This document shows positions 18,319 through 26,868 of a stretch of 64,000 bases of DNA, in pieces; within the stretch, counting starts at the first letter, position 1; every line of letters starts with the position of its first letter. Source of the DNA: Geodermatophilus sabuli (GTDB lineage Bacteria > Actinomycetota > Actinomycetes > Mycobacteriales > Geodermatophilaceae); NCBI RefSeq assembly GCF_010686765.1, contig NZ_JAAGWF010000012.1, forward strand, positions 1 through 64,000, read 5' to 3'. The notes under the pieces are model-generated. The model was not told where the DNA came from and did no database searches. It was given only the letters and a program-made list of their open reading frames with translations. A program made the translations under genes and the position numbers.

Positions 18319-18864
18319 TCAGCCGCCGTCCCGCTCCAGCAGGAAGGCGAACGGGCCCGGCAGGCCGCGCATGTCCATGAGCCCCAGCAGCAGGTCAGGG
18401 GTCACCGGCCGGAAGACGTCCACGATCGGCAACCGGTCGTAGACCAGCGCCGCCGTGGTGACCCCGCGGTGCTCCAGGCGCCGCAGCCGGGCCGCCGGGC
18501 GCCGGGTGCGCAGCAGGGGACGGACGGCGGCGAACGCGGCCCGGGCAGGGCGGCCGCGGGCCAGGCCGGGTGTGCGGCGCAGCAGCGTCAACGGCGCGAG
18601 CGCGGGGTCCACCGCGCGCGGCACCCCGGCGCGGTCGCGGAACAGCAGCGGGTGCACGGTCTCGGCGTCGACGAACTCCTTGCCGTACCAGCGGTGCGCG
18701 GTCAGCAGCCCGTCCAGCGGAGAGCCGGTGGGCAGCTCGGCACCGCGCCAGCGGCCGACCAGCAGGTCCGGGTCCGCCGGGAGCAACCGGTCGGCGAACG
18801 CGAGCAGGTCGACGGGGGCGGCACCGCCGCGGTGGCGCGCCAGCCAGCGGACGGCGTCGCTCAC
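18319..18864 (-). CDS. GXWXG/DUF4334 domain protein
   Basis: 181 aa. Residues 35-95 hold the GXWXG domain ([25 protein letters not shown]), and the C-terminal part has the DUF4334 pattern ([27 protein letters not shown] ending [17 protein letters not shown]). The family is widespread in actinobacteria and fungi with no proven function; a small-molecule-binding role is only supposition. GTG 18864 overlaps the upstream stop as GTGA, so it is coupled to the Cys-cluster/pentapeptide gene. Confidence 0.85.
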   Translation of the reverse strand: MSDAVRWLARHRGGAAPVDLLAFADRLLPADPDLLVGRWRGAELPTGSPLDGLLTAHRWYGKEFVDAETVHPLLFRDRAGVPRAVDPALAPLTLLRRTPGLARGRPARAAFAAVRPLLRTRRPAARLRRLEHRGVTTAALVYDRLPIVDVFRPVTPDLLLGLMDMRGLPGPFAFLLERDGG

Positions 18865-19682
18865 GGCGCGCCCCAGTGCGCCGGGTGCTCGAGCACCGCG
18901 GGGAGGATGGTGCCGGCGTCCCCGCGGGCGGCGGCCACCTGCGGGCGGGTGAGGAACAGCGCGCCGGTGAGGTCGGCGCCGCGGAGGTCCGCCGCCCGCA
19001 GGTCCGCGCCGAGCAGGTCGGCCCGGCGCAGGTCGGCGCCCCGCAGGTCGGCGGCGATCAGGTACGCGCCGCGCAGGCTCGCGCCGCGCAGGTCGGCTCC
19101 CCGCAGGCGGGCGCCCACGAGGTCGGCGCCCCGGCGGTCGCGGTTCCGGCCCGGGAGCCCGGCCCGGGCGAGCTCGCTGACCGCCTGCAGCAGCGTTCCG
19201 GCCTCGGCGCGGTACGCCCCGGTGTCGACGGCGGCGAGCTCGTCCCCGCCGGCGGCGGTGAGCTGCTCGGTGCGGTCCCGCAGCGCGGCCAGCTCCGGGT
19301 GCAGCGGCGCGGCCACCGGCAGCGCGAGCGCCTCGGCCAGGTACCAGAGCAGCTCGTGCAGCTGCCGGAGCACCCCGAACGCGGTCCCCATCGGTGCGGC
19401 GAGCTCCGGGGAGCCGCGCCAGTCCCGCCCGCCGAAGGTGACCTGGACGGTCTGCTGCCCGGCGCCGAAGCAGTCGAACACCGTGCAGCCGGGGAAGCCC
19501 CGGTCGCGCAGGTCCGCGTGGATGCCGCAGCGGAAGTCCCCCTGCAGGTGGGTGCACGGCCGGCCGGCGGGCTTGTCCACCGCGAAGTCGGCGGAGGCGG
19601 CGAACGCCGGCAGGACGCAGCACAACCCGGCGCAGCGCCCGCAGTCCGCGCGCAGCTGCTCCCGGGGGTCGGGGTGCGGCAC
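18861..19682 (-). CDS. Cys-cluster plus pentapeptide-repeat fusion protein
   Basis: 273 aa. The N-terminal half carries conserved cysteines ([35 protein letters not shown]), a YkgJ-like metal or Fe-S type cluster. Residues 190-250 form a right-handed pentapeptide-repeat helix of A(D/N)LXX units ([20 protein letters not shown] and on). GTG 19682 is chosen because GGGGAGGACGCC precedes it; the frame remains open upstream into the DUF4177 gene. It is coupled to DUF4334 by GTGA. The architecture recurs in actinobacteria; its function is unknown. Confidence 0.83.
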   Translation of the reverse strand: MPHPDPREQLRADCGRCAGLCCVLPAFAASADFAVDKPAGRPCTHLQGDFRCGIHADLRDRGFPGCTVFDCFGAGQQTVQVTFGGRDWRGSPELAAPMGTAFGVLRQLHELLWYLAEALALPVAAPLHPELAALRDRTEQLTAAGGDELAAVDTGAYRAEAGTLLQAVSELARAGLPGRNRDRRGADLVGARLRGADLRGASLRGAYLIAADLRGADLRRADLLGADLRAADLRGADLTGALFLTRPQVAAARGDAGTILPAVLEHPAHWGAP

Positions 19683-19702
19683 CGGCGTCCTCCCCGGCTG
19701 TC

Positions 19703-19912
19703 TCAGGTGGTCGGGCGCTCCAGGGTGACCAGCACGCCCTCGACGCCCCCGGGGCCGATCCGCCCCTTGATCTCCACCGAGGTGATCGACTTCAGCTGCC
19801 ATCCCTCGCGGGCGTGCTGGTTGAGCACCTTCTCCAGCTTGTCACCCGACATCTTCCCGCCGATGAGCCCCTCCCGGAGCTCCACCACCCGGTACTCGTA
19901 GCGCTGCGCCAT
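19703..19912 (-). CDS. DUF4177 family small protein
   Basis: 69 aa, typical family length. The DUF4177 signature is seen in [19 protein letters not shown] and [18 protein letters not shown] 19912 is preceded by AGGAGAG. It lies 20 bp upstream of the Cys-cluster/pentapeptide gene and probably leads that operon. Role unknown. Confidence 0.85.
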   Translation of the reverse strand: MAQRYEYRVVELREGLIGGKMSGDKLEKVLNQHAREGWQLKSITSVEIKGRIGPGGVEGVLVTLERPTT

Positions 19913-19958
19913 CGTCGCTCTCCTGTCATCGTCCCCGCGCAGCCCCGATGATGCCGGG

Positions 19959-20342
19959 ATGGACGTGCTGAGCAGCCGGGTCCTGCTGCGGCCCCTCGAT
20001 CCGGCCCGCTCGCGGGCCTTCTACCGCGACCTGCTCGGCCTGGCGGTGTACCGGGAGTTCGGCCCGCCCGACGACCCCGGGCTGGTGTTCTTCCTCGGCA
20101 ACGGGCTGCTCGAGGTGGCCGGCCGCGGGAGCCAGCCCCCGCGGGGGCTGGCCCTGTGGCTGCAGGTGCGCGACGTCGCCGCCGAGTGCGAGCGGCTGGC
20201 GGCGGCCGGCGTGCCCGTGGACCGGGAGCCGCGGACCGAGCCGTGGGGGCTGGTCGAGGCGTGGGTGGCCGACCCCGACGGCGTCCGCATCGTGCTGGTG
20301 GAGGTGCCCGACGACCACCCGCTGCGGCGCGACCAGCGGTGA
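19959..20342 (+). CDS. VOC-family (glyoxalase/bleomycin-resistance fold) protein
   Basis: 127 aa, one VOC domain of paired beta-alpha-beta-beta-beta modules: RPLDPARSRAFYRDLLGLAVY at the start and EAWVADPDGVRIVLVEVP at the end. The second module keeps the Glu that usually binds metal; the N-terminal His ligand position is replaced by Arg/Leu, so metal binding is uncertain. Substrate unknown. ATG 19959 without clear ribosome site, GATGAT 6 nt upstream; possibly leaderless. Confidence 0.82.
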   Translation: MDVLSSRVLLRPLDPARSRAFYRDLLGLAVYREFGPPDDPGLVFFLGNGLLEVAGRGSQPPRGLALWLQVRDVAAECERLAAAGVPVDREPRTEPWGLVEAWVADPDGVRIVLVEVPDDHPLRRDQR

Positions 20343-20346
20343 GGGC

Positions 20347-20739
20347 TCAGGGGCGCGCGCCGTCGGGCTCCTCAGGGGGACGGCGCACGAGGTCGGCCAC
20401 GGACTCCTCCAGCCGCGCCCAGGTGCTGCTCCACTCCACCAGCGGCTCGAGGATCCGCTCGAAGACGGCCAACTGCTCGTCGAAGGCCTGCAGCTGCGCG
20501 GTCATCGCCGCGATCTGCTTGCGCTGACCCCGCACCGCCTGGTCGATCGCCCGCAGCTGCGCCGCCGACATGGCGCCCGGCGGGCTGGGCAGCTTGGGCA
20601 GGGAGAACCCGGACGGGACGGCGCCGGCCGCCAGCCCGAGGGCACGGTCGGTGAACCCGCGCAGCTGGCTGACGAAGTCCTCGACGGACCGCCCCACCCG
20701 GGGGCCGGGGTCCCGGCCGGCGTCCTCGTGCTCGCTCAT
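20347..20739 (-). CDS. Hypothetical coiled-coil protein
   Basis: 130 aa. Acidic N-terminus (MSEHEDAGRD), a Pro-rich turn (LPKLPSPPGAM), then a long helix of heptad character (residues 60-120) ending LEESVADLVRRPPEEPDG. No signal peptide or membrane helix. ATG 20739 with AGGAGCCGC just upstream. It loosely resembles the coiled-coil gene at 17872-18312 in composition, but I see no convincing homology. Function unknown. Confidence 0.6.
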   Translation of the reverse strand: MSEHEDAGRDPGPRVGRSVEDFVSQLRGFTDRALGLAAGAVPSGFSLPKLPSPPGAMSAAQLRAIDQAVRGQRKQIAAMTAQLQAFDEQLAVFERILEPLVEWSSTWARLEESVADLVRRPPEEPDGARP

Positions 20740-20826
20740 GCGGCTCCTCCTGGTCGTCGCGTGCCGGTGCCCAGTCTCCCGCCCGGAGCCCTCCTCCGCG
20801 CGCGCCGTCCGTGCCAGAGTGGCGGC

Positions 20827-21207
20827 GTGGTCTGGGCATCCGCCGTGGCCGTCGTCCACGCCCTCGCCGTCGGGCTCATGCTGACCGGCGCCCTGGTCGC
20901 GCTGCGCCGGCCGCGCGTCCTGCTGGTGCACGCGCCGGTGAGCGCGGCCATCCTCGCGGTGCACCTCGCGGGGGCGCCCTGCCCGCTCACCGAGCTGGAG
21001 CTGGCCCTGCGGGCGCGGGCCGGTGCGCCGCCCTACGACGGGGGCTTCCTCGGCCACCACCTGTTCGCCCCGCTGGGCCTGGAGGTCACCAGCCCTGCCG
21101 TCCAGGCCGGCATCTACGCGGCGGCGCTGGTGCCCAACGCGGTCGGCTACGGGCTGCTCGCCGTCCGGGCGGTCCGGGGCGGCCGGCGTGCCCGGCTCAC
21201 GCCGTGA
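20827..21207 (+). CDS. DUF2784 family membrane protein
   Basis: 126 aa with three to four predicted membrane helices (residues 2-22, 30-47, 85-110). The family core is GAPCPLTELELALRARAG followed by the YDGGFLGHHLF segment. Start GTG 20827 is the first codon giving a normal membrane N-terminus; CAGAGT lies 6 nt upstream and there is no Shine-Dalgarno. Its 3' end overlaps the convergent DUF72 gene by 11 bp. Function unknown. Confidence 0.82.
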   Translation: MVWASAVAVVHALAVGLMLTGALVALRRPRVLLVHAPVSAAILAVHLAGAPCPLTELELALRARAGAPPYDGGFLGHHLFAPLGLEVTSPAVQAGIYAAALVPNAVGYGLLAVRAVRGGRRARLTP

Positions 21208-21925
21208 CCAGCGCGCGCAGCGTCTCGGCGTTGCGGACGGCGTGCCCGTGGCCGTCGTTGTTGAAGTAGACGAACACGTCGCGACCCGACCCCGACCACT
21301 CCCCCACCCGGTCGGCCCACCAGCGCAGGTCCGCGTCCGGATAGGACCCGGCGTACAGGTGCGCCGCGTCGGGGCCGTGCATCCGGACGTAGACGAACGG
21401 CGCGGTCGCCCGGAGCACGCACGGCAGGCCGGCTCCGCTCATCACGCAGTAGGCCGCGCCGTGCTGCTCCAGCAGGGCGAACACCTCCTCGGTGTGCCAG
21501 CTGGGGTGCCGGAACTCGACCGCGACCCGCATCCACGGGGGCAGCGCGGCGAGGAAGAAGCGCAGCCGCTCGTCGTCCCGCTCGTGGGCCGGGTGCAGCT
21601 GGGCCAGCAGCACCGCGCGCCGGTCACCCAGCTCGTGCCAGCAGTCGGTCATGCGCTGCACCCACGTCTCCGGCGCGTACAGCCGCTTGGCGTGGGTCAG
21701 CCCGCGCGGTGCCTTGACCGACAGCTGGAAGCCCGGCGGCAGCCGGCGCCGCCAGGAGGCGAAGGTCGCCGTCCGGGGCCACCGGTAGAAGCTCGCGTTG
21801 AGCTCCACGGTCCCGAACCGCGCCACGTAGTGCGCCAGGCGGTCGCGCGGCGGGGTGCCCGGCGGGTAGAGGACGCCGTCCCAGTGGTCGTAGCTCCAGC
21901 CCGACGTCCCGATGTGCACCGCCAC
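21197..21925 (-). CDS. DUF72 (YecE-like) protein
   Basis: 242 aa TIM-barrel-like family. Conserved motifs: IGTSGWSYDHWDGVLYP at the N-terminus, VELNASFYRWP, FQLSVKAPRGLTHAKRL, LAQLHPA, VAVEFRHPSW and FVYFNNDGHGHAVRNA. DUF72 proteins are widespread and lack a settled biochemical role; links to nuclease or Fe-S functions in the literature are weak. GTG 21925 without ribosome site. Confidence 0.9.
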   Translation of the reverse strand: MAVHIGTSGWSYDHWDGVLYPPGTPPRDRLAHYVARFGTVELNASFYRWPRTATFASWRRRLPPGFQLSVKAPRGLTHAKRLYAPETWVQRMTDCWHELGDRRAVLLAQLHPAHERDDERLRFFLAALPPWMRVAVEFRHPSWHTEEVFALLEQHGAAYCVMSGAGLPCVLRATAPFVYVRMHGPDAAHLYAGSYPDADLRWWADRVGEWSGSGRDVFVYFNNDGHGHAVRNAETLRALVTA

Positions 21926-21941
21926 GGCGCGATCCTGCCGG

Positions 21942-22790
21942 TCAGCGCCCTCGCCGGCCGGTCAGGGCGGTGAGGCCGGCCAGCACCCGTCCGTAGGAGC
22001 CGGGTGCCAGCCGGACCAGCAGGTCGGGCACGACGGCGCTCCAGCCGACCAGCAGGCGCCGCCGGCGACGCTGCACCGCGGTGAGGATCTGCTCGGCGGC
22101 CACCGCGGGGTCCATCGTGAGCAGCCGGGCGAAGGCCTGCTTGCCCGCCTCGCCCTCGGCGGCCGGCACGCCCGAGCCGACCCGCGCGCTCTCGGCGATG
22201 CGGGTGCGGATGCCACCGGGGTGCACGCAGGTGACGCCGACGCCCCGCCCGGCCAGCTCGTGCCGCAGCGCCTCGGTGAAGCCCCGGACGGCGAACTTGC
22301 TCGACGCGTAGGCGACCTGCCCCGCCGGCGCGATCAGCCCGAAGACGCTGGAGACGACGACGAGGTGCGCGCCGGGGTTCGCGGTCAGGACCGGCAGCAG
22401 CGCGTGGGTGAGCCGGACGACCGCCCGGACGTTCACCGCCATCACCCAGTCGAACTCCTCGAGGGTGACCTCGTCGAAGCGGCCGGCGAGGGCCACGCCG
22501 GCGTTGTTGACCAGCAGGGTGATGTCGGGGTGCCCGGCGACCACCCGGGCCGCCACGCGGTCGGTGGCCGCGGCGTCGGCCAGGTCCACCTCGTGGGTGG
22601 TGACCGTGCACTGGGGGGCGGCGGTCCGGACGGCGGAGGCGACGGCGGCCAGCCCGTCGGCGTCCCGGTCCAGCAGCACCAGGTCGCTCCCCCGCCGCGC
22701 CAGCCCGGCGGCGAGCGCGGCACCGATGCCGCTCGCCGCCCCGGTCACCACCGCGGTACCGGCGGCGAACTCGTACGGGCCGGGCCTCAC
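21942..22790 (-). CDS. Short-chain dehydrogenase/reductase
   Basis: 282 aa. Rossmann motif TGAASGIGAALA, NNAG near residue 97, catalytic Ser in VVVSSVFG and Tyr/Lys in YASSKFA; PGGIRT follows. A basic tract (RRRRR) and hydrophobic C-terminus are as in SadH-type SDRs. GTG 22790 overlaps the stop of the EthA-like gene (GTGA), so both are one operon. Next to a Baeyer-Villiger monooxygenase it may oxidise or reduce the alcohol/ketone pair, as in the mycobacterial mymA-sadH locus; substrate unknown. Confidence 0.9.
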   Translation of the reverse strand: MRPGPYEFAAGTAVVTGAASGIGAALAAGLARRGSDLVLLDRDADGLAAVASAVRTAAPQCTVTTHEVDLADAAATDRVAARVVAGHPDITLLVNNAGVALAGRFDEVTLEEFDWVMAVNVRAVVRLTHALLPVLTANPGAHLVVVSSVFGLIAPAGQVAYASSKFAVRGFTEALRHELAGRGVGVTCVHPGGIRTRIAESARVGSGVPAAEGEAGKQAFARLLTMDPAVAAEQILTAVQRRRRRLLVGWSAVVPDLLVRLAPGSYGRVLAGLTALTGRRGR

Positions 22791-24289
22791 GCGGCGACCT
22801 CCTCGGCGTCGCGGACCGGCTGGCGGCGGGTGAAACGCACCCCGGCGTCGGCGAGCGGGCCCCGGCGCATCAGCAGCAGGTCCCGCACGTAGTTCTGGTG
22901 CAGCCGCCACGGCGCGCGGGCGCCCTGCCTGGGCAGCGCGGCCAGGCTGCGCTGGACGTAGCCCGAGGTCAGCCCGATGAACGGCGCGGTGCCCCCCTCG
23001 GGCGGTGCGACCGGGGTGCAGGTGTCGGAGCCGGTGGCGGCCATGTGGTCGAGCAGCCGGCACACGTAGCGGGCGACGAGGTCGGCCTTGAGCGTCCAGG
23101 AGGCGTTGGTGTAGCCGATCGTCATGGCGAAGTTGGGCACGCCGGAGACCATCATCCCCTTGTAGGACACCCGGTCGGACAGCTGCACCGGCTCCCCGTC
23201 GACGGTCAGCGTCATCCCCCCGATCGGCAGCAGCACCAGCCCGGTGGCGCTGACGACGACGTCGGCCGCCAGCTCGGCACCCGACTCCAGCGCGATGCCG
23301 GTCTCGGTGAACGACGCGATCCGGTCGGTGACGACGTCGGCCCGGCCGGCCCGGATCGCCGCGAAGAGGTCGCCGTCGGGCACCAGGCACAGCCGCTGGT
23401 CCCACGGGTCGTAGGGCGGGCCGAAGTGCGTGGCCACGTCGAAGCCCTCGGGCAGCTGCCGGCGCGCCGCCTGCTGCAGGAACCGCCGCATGGCCGCCGG
23501 GCGGCGCCGGCTGAACTGGTAGGAGGCCATGGACACCAGTACGTTCTTCCACCGCACCACCGGGTACACGGCGCGCGCGGGCAGCCGGCGGCGCAGGGCG
23601 TCGGCCAGCGGGTCACGGCCGGGCAGCGCGAGCACGTAGCTCGGCGTCCGCTGGAGCATGGTCACGTGCGCGGCGCGCTCGGCCAGCGACGGCACCAGGG
23701 TGACCGCCGTGGCGCCGCTGCCGATGACCACGACCCGCTTGCCGGTCCAGTCGAGGTCGTCGGGCCAGTGCTGCGGGTGCACCACGGGGCCGGCGAAGCG
23801 CTCCTCGCCGGGGAACTCCGGCCGGAAGCCCTCGTCGTAGCGGTAGTACCCCGAGCACACCGACAGCCAGGAGCAGCTCAGCCGCACGGTCTCCCCGGTG
23901 TCGACGCGCTCCGCGGTCACGGTCCACCGGGCCGCCGCGCTGGACCACTCCGCCGCCACGACCCGGTGGGAGAAGCGGATGTGCTCCTCGACGCCGTGCT
24001 CGCGGGCGGTGTCCTGCACGTAGCGCCGGATCGAGCCACCGTCGGCGATGGCGCGGGCCTCGGTCCAGGGCTTGAAGGAGTAGCCGAGGGTGAACATGTC
24101 GGAGTCCGAGCGGACGCCGGGATAGCGGAACAGGTCCCACGTGCCGCCGATGGCCTCGCGGGCCTCGAGGACGGCGTAGCTGCGGCCCGGGCTCTCCCGC
24201 TGGAGGTGGCAGGCCGCGCCGATGCCGGAGAGCCCCGCCCCCACGATGAGGACGTCGACGTGCTCGACGGCGGTGCTCTCGGCGGTCAT
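22787..24289 (-). CDS. ethA: EthA-like Baeyer-Villiger flavin monooxygenase
   Basis: 500 aa (M. tuberculosis EthA 489). FAD motif VLIVGAGLSGIGAACHL at residues 13-29, NADPH motif VVIGSGATAVTLVPSLA near residue 185, and long EthA-like blocks: GGTWDLFRYPGVRSDSDM, FDVATHFGPPYDPWDQRLC, GYTNASWTLKADLV and APWRLHQNYVRD. EthA oxidises ketones and is the activator of ethionamide in mycobacteria. ATG 24289 has GGGGGAG upstream. It is followed by the coupled SDR and preceded by an EthR homologue and an EthR-like operator. Orthology to EthA is supported by motif order and regulator; the native substrate is unknown. Confidence 0.93.
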   Translation of the reverse strand: MTAESTAVEHVDVLIVGAGLSGIGAACHLQRESPGRSYAVLEAREAIGGTWDLFRYPGVRSDSDMFTLGYSFKPWTEARAIADGGSIRRYVQDTAREHGVEEHIRFSHRVVAAEWSSAAARWTVTAERVDTGETVRLSCSWLSVCSGYYRYDEGFRPEFPGEERFAGPVVHPQHWPDDLDWTGKRVVVIGSGATAVTLVPSLAERAAHVTMLQRTPSYVLALPGRDPLADALRRRLPARAVYPVVRWKNVLVSMASYQFSRRRPAAMRRFLQQAARRQLPEGFDVATHFGPPYDPWDQRLCLVPDGDLFAAIRAGRADVVTDRIASFTETGIALESGAELAADVVVSATGLVLLPIGGMTLTVDGEPVQLSDRVSYKGMMVSGVPNFAMTIGYTNASWTLKADLVARYVCRLLDHMAATGSDTCTPVAPPEGGTAPFIGLTSGYVQRSLAALPRQGARAPWRLHQNYVRDLLLMRRGPLADAGVRFTRRQPVRDAEEVAA

Positions 24290-24325
24290 GGCACTCCCCC
24301 AGGCTCGGCCGGTGACCGGCGCCAC

Positions 24326-24367
24326 TGTAGTCGACACGGTGTCGACCACCTCGACGCCGAGTCGACA
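24326..24367. promoter_or_regulatory. EthR-type operator in front of the ethA-like gene
   Basis: A cluster of GTCGAC/TGTCGAC elements. Its core is a palindrome at 24330-24346 with perfect 8-bp arms GTCGACAC/GTGTCGAC around one base. A CTCGACGCCGAGTCGACA part follows. It lies 37 bp before the ethA-like ATG. The mycobacterial ethA-ethR operator is likewise a long array of TGTCGAC-like half sites. Confidence 0.65.
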
Positions 24368-24397
24368 GGCCCGCACCGGGCTCCCGGCGCCCCCAAC

Positions 24398-24419
24398 GGA
24401 CTCTCGGCGCCGAGAGTCC
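24398..24419. terminator. 22-bp perfect palindrome after ethR
   Basis: GGACTCTCGGC and GCCGAGAGTCC are exact complements with no spacer. Placed 17 bp downstream of the ethR stop, it most likely ends ethR transcription and gives the ethA-like gene its own promoter. It could instead be a further operator. Confidence 0.55.
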
Positions 24420-24435
24420 GCGGCAGTGGCCGTCG

Positions 24436-25086
24436 TCAGACGGCGGGCTCGTCGGTGCCGTAGACGGCCCGGAGCCAGACGGTCAGCAGCACGTCGACCA
24501 GGCCCTCCTCCGCGATCCCCGGGACCTGTCCGGCCAGCGTCACCTGCAGGACCCGCTCGTTCATCCAGTTCAGCGCCACGGCGAGGTCCCGGGCGGGCGG
24601 TCCGGCCGGTGCGGCCCCGCGGGCCCGCTCGGCCTCGATCGCGGCGGCGGTCTCGGTGACGAAGCCCTCCATCACCTGCGACCACAGCTCGCGGACCTCC
24701 GCGCTGCCGGCCAGGAGCTGGGTGGCCGCGGCGGTCAGCGACCGGTGCGCGGTGAACGTGTCGCGCACCGCCTCGAGGGCCAGCCGCCAGCTCCCCCGGA
24801 CGTCGTCGCCCGCGCCGGCCAGCGCCGCCGCCCGCAGCGACCGGGCCTCGGCCACCACCCGGTCGAGCAGCGCAAGGACGACGGCGTCCTTCGAGGCGAA
24901 GTAGAAGTAGAAGGTGGGCCGGGAGATGCCGGCGCCGCGGGCCAGGTCGTCGACCGAGATGTCGGCCAGCGGCCGGAGCTCGAGCAGCCGCTCGGCCGTG
25001 GCGAGGATCGCCCGTTCGCGGTCGTCTCCAGAGGGCCGGCGCACCCGGCGCCCGCGCTCGGGGCCTGCGGGGGACGGCGCGGCCAC
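24436..25086 (-). CDS. ethR: EthR-like TetR-family repressor
   Basis: 216 aa, same as M. tuberculosis EthR (216). The DNA-binding half is almost the EthR sequence: SGDDRERAILATAERLLE, PLADISVDDLARGAGISRPT, FYFYFASKDAVVLALLDRVV. The C-terminal ligand domain keeps IEAERARGAAPAG and ALNWMNERVL. It should repress the ethA-like gene. Unlike the divergent mycobacterial pair, it lies upstream of ethA on the same strand. GTG 25086 has TAGGGT (25093-25098) 6 nt ahead and no Shine-Dalgarno, so it is likely leaderless. Confidence 0.92.
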   Translation of the reverse strand: MAAPSPAGPERGRRVRRPSGDDRERAILATAERLLELRPLADISVDDLARGAGISRPTFYFYFASKDAVVLALLDRVVAEARSLRAAALAGAGDDVRGSWRLALEAVRDTFTAHRSLTAAATQLLAGSAEVRELWSQVMEGFVTETAAAIEAERARGAAPAGPPARDLAVALNWMNERVLQVTLAGQVPGIAEEGLVDVLLTVWLRAVYGTDEPAV

Positions 25087-25127
25087 GGCAGGACCCTACC
25101 GAGCGCGCGCGGGCCGGGCCGGTGTGC

Positions 25128-25772
25128 TCAGGGCAGCCGCCACACCGTCGTCCGCCGGAGGCCGGGGCCCTCGGTCTCCGGGATCTCCCGGACGGCGACC
25201 GCGGTGAGCCGGTCGTGCGGCAGGTAGGGCCGCCCCGGGTCACCGACCAGGACCTCGCAGCCGCCGGCGCGGGCGCGGTCGAGGAAGGGCAGCACCCGCT
25301 CGGTCATCTCGCGGTCGTAGCAGACGTCACCGGCCAGGACGACGTCCACGCCGCGCGGCTCACGAGCGAGGACGTCCCCGGTCACGCTGATCCCGGTGAC
25401 GCCGTTGAGCTCGGCGTTGACCCTCACCGCGGTCCGGCTGAACGGGTCGACGTCGCTGGCCAGCACCCGGCGCGCGCCGGCCAGCCGGGCGGCGATGGCC
25501 ACCAGCCCGCTGCCGGCGCCCAGGTCGAGCACCGCGCGCCCGGCCACGACGTCCGGGGTGTCGAGGACGTACCGGGCGAGCGCCTGCCCGCCCGGCCAGG
25601 CCGCGGCCCAGAACGGCGGCGCGTCCCCGGCGCCACCCGCCTCGGTCTCCATGGCCTCCCACAGGGCCACGACGTCGTCGGCGACGTGCAACGAGACCTC
25701 GGGGACGGAGGAGGGCTGCCGGACCCGGGTGTGCGCGCGGACGAACCCGGCGGGCACCACGCGGGGGCTCAC
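25128..25772 (-). CDS. Class I SAM-dependent methyltransferase (ETFB-KMT/PrmA-like)
   Basis: 214 aa. SAM-binding motif I VLDLGAGSGLVAIAARLAGA near residue 80, acidic loop ASDVDPF, and post-motif GVDVVLAGDVCYDREMTE. The N-terminal FVRAHTRVRQPSSVPEVSL and PPFWAAAWPGGQALARYV resemble nicotinamide/ETFB-lysine methyltransferase-like proteins. GTG 25772 is chosen because upstream in-frame sequence is low-complexity. Methyl acceptor not known. Confidence 0.85.
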   Translation of the reverse strand: MSPRVVPAGFVRAHTRVRQPSSVPEVSLHVADDVVALWEAMETEAGGAGDAPPFWAAAWPGGQALARYVLDTPDVVAGRAVLDLGAGSGLVAIAARLAGARRVLASDVDPFSRTAVRVNAELNGVTGISVTGDVLAREPRGVDVVLAGDVCYDREMTERVLPFLDRARAGGCEVLVGDPGRPYLPHDRLTAVAVREIPETEGPGLRRTTVWRLP

Positions 25773-25785
25773 GCCCGGTGCGCGC

Positions 25786-25842
25786 CACCCCGCCCCCGGC
25801 ACCGCCCCGAGCCTGCGAGGGGTGGGGAGGGCGGGGCCGGGC
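25786..25842 (-). terminator. Intergenic hairpin repeat, copy B
   Basis: Arms CCCCGCCC (25788-25795) and GGGCGGGG (25829-25836) pair around an inner ACCGCCCC/GGGGTGGGG stem and a GAGCCTGCGA loop. It abuts the stop codon of the SLT-domain gene and probably ends its transcript. Same family as the element at 10661. Confidence 0.68.
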
Positions 25843-26730
25843 TCAGTACCAGTTGTTGGCCTGCGAGTGCGCCCAGGCGGCACACGGGCTGCCGTAGCGG
25901 TTCTCGATGTAGATCAGGCCGGCGTCGATCTGGCGGTAGCCGTCCGACGTCTTGGCGATGCCGGTGCCCGCCCAGGTCGAGTTGAGGAACTGCGGGATGC
26001 CGTAGGCCGTGCTGCTCGGGTTCTGCGCGTTGGGGTTCCAGCCGCTCTCCTTGCCCCACAGGTTCTCCAGGCAGCTGAACTGCTGGGCGCTGCCGACCTT
26101 GGCGACCGCGTACTCCTTGAAGGAGCCCTGGGCGGCCGGGGCGGCGGCACCGCTGCTCCCGCTCGACCGGGGCGCGGCGGCGGCGGCCTCGGCGGCCTCC
26201 CGCTCGGCCTCCGCACGGGCGGCGGCCTCGGCGGCCTGGCGCTCGGCCTCCTCGCGGGCGGCGGCCTCCGCGGCGGCACGCTCGGCGGCCTCCCGCTCGG
26301 CGGCCTGGCGGTCCAGCTCGGCCTGCTCGGCGGCGGCCTGGGCCTGGGCGGCGCTGGCCTCGGCGGCCTCGCGCTCGCTGCGCGAGGCGGCGAGGTCCTC
26401 CAGCGGAGCGAGGTCGGGGGCGGGTGGCGGCACCGACTCGGCCGACTCGCCGGCCGGCGGCTGCGCCGGGAGGCCCAGCTGCTCGGCGACGCTCATCGAC
26501 GCGGTGACGGTGGTGGTCTCCGCGTCCGCCGCGGGCGGTCCGCTGACGAGCAGGTTGACCAGGACGGCGCCCGCCGCGGCGGTGGCGAGGAAGATCGCCG
26601 GACGGCGGCCCGCGGCCGGGAGGCGGACCCGCCGGCGGGCGGCCGGCGCACCGGCCAGGGCGGCGGTGTCGAACTCGGCGGTGGGGGCGATCGCGACAGG
26701 GCGGGAGGAGTGCGACGAGCGGTGGTCCAT
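25843..26730 (-). CDS. Exported transglycosylase (SLT/lysozyme-like) protein
   Basis: 295 aa. Cytoplasmic basic N-terminus, one membrane/signal helix (about residues 45-63), then an extracellular Ala/Glu-rich coiled coil (110-190) and a C-terminal SLT lysozyme-like domain. That domain shows FSCLENLWGKESGWNPNAQN (catalytic Glu in KESGW), TAYGIPQFLNSTW and IENRYGSPCAAWAHSQ. It should cleave peptidoglycan and may act in growth or resuscitation, like actinobacterial Rpf and SLT proteins. ATG 26730. Its long leader contains a c-di-AMP riboswitch, which is typical for actinobacterial wall-hydrolase genes. Confidence 0.88.
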   Translation of the reverse strand: MDHRSSHSSRPVAIAPTAEFDTAALAGAPAARRRVRLPAAGRRPAIFLATAAAGAVLVNLLVSGPPAADAETTTVTASMSVAEQLGLPAQPPAGESAESVPPPAPDLAPLEDLAASRSEREAAEASAAQAQAAAEQAELDRQAAEREAAERAAAEAAAREEAERQAAEAAARAEAEREAAEAAAAAPRSSGSSGAAAPAAQGSFKEYAVAKVGSAQQFSCLENLWGKESGWNPNAQNPSSTAYGIPQFLNSTWAGTGIAKTSDGYRQIDAGLIYIENRYGSPCAAWAHSQANNWY

Positions 26731-26868
26731 CGGGTGTGGGTGCTCCGAGCGAGAGGGCGCGCGCGGGCGGCGTCCTCCCGTGGGAGGGCGGCCCGCGATG
26801 CGGCGGCGACGACGGGGGAGCCGGCGGCGTCGGGGAGGACGCGCGACACCGGCTACGCGGTCAGGGGG

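Noticed and set aside
21197..21207. 11-bp overlap of convergent DUF2784 and DUF72 stops as a truncated gene
   Set aside because: Both proteins have full family length; this is compact gene packing.
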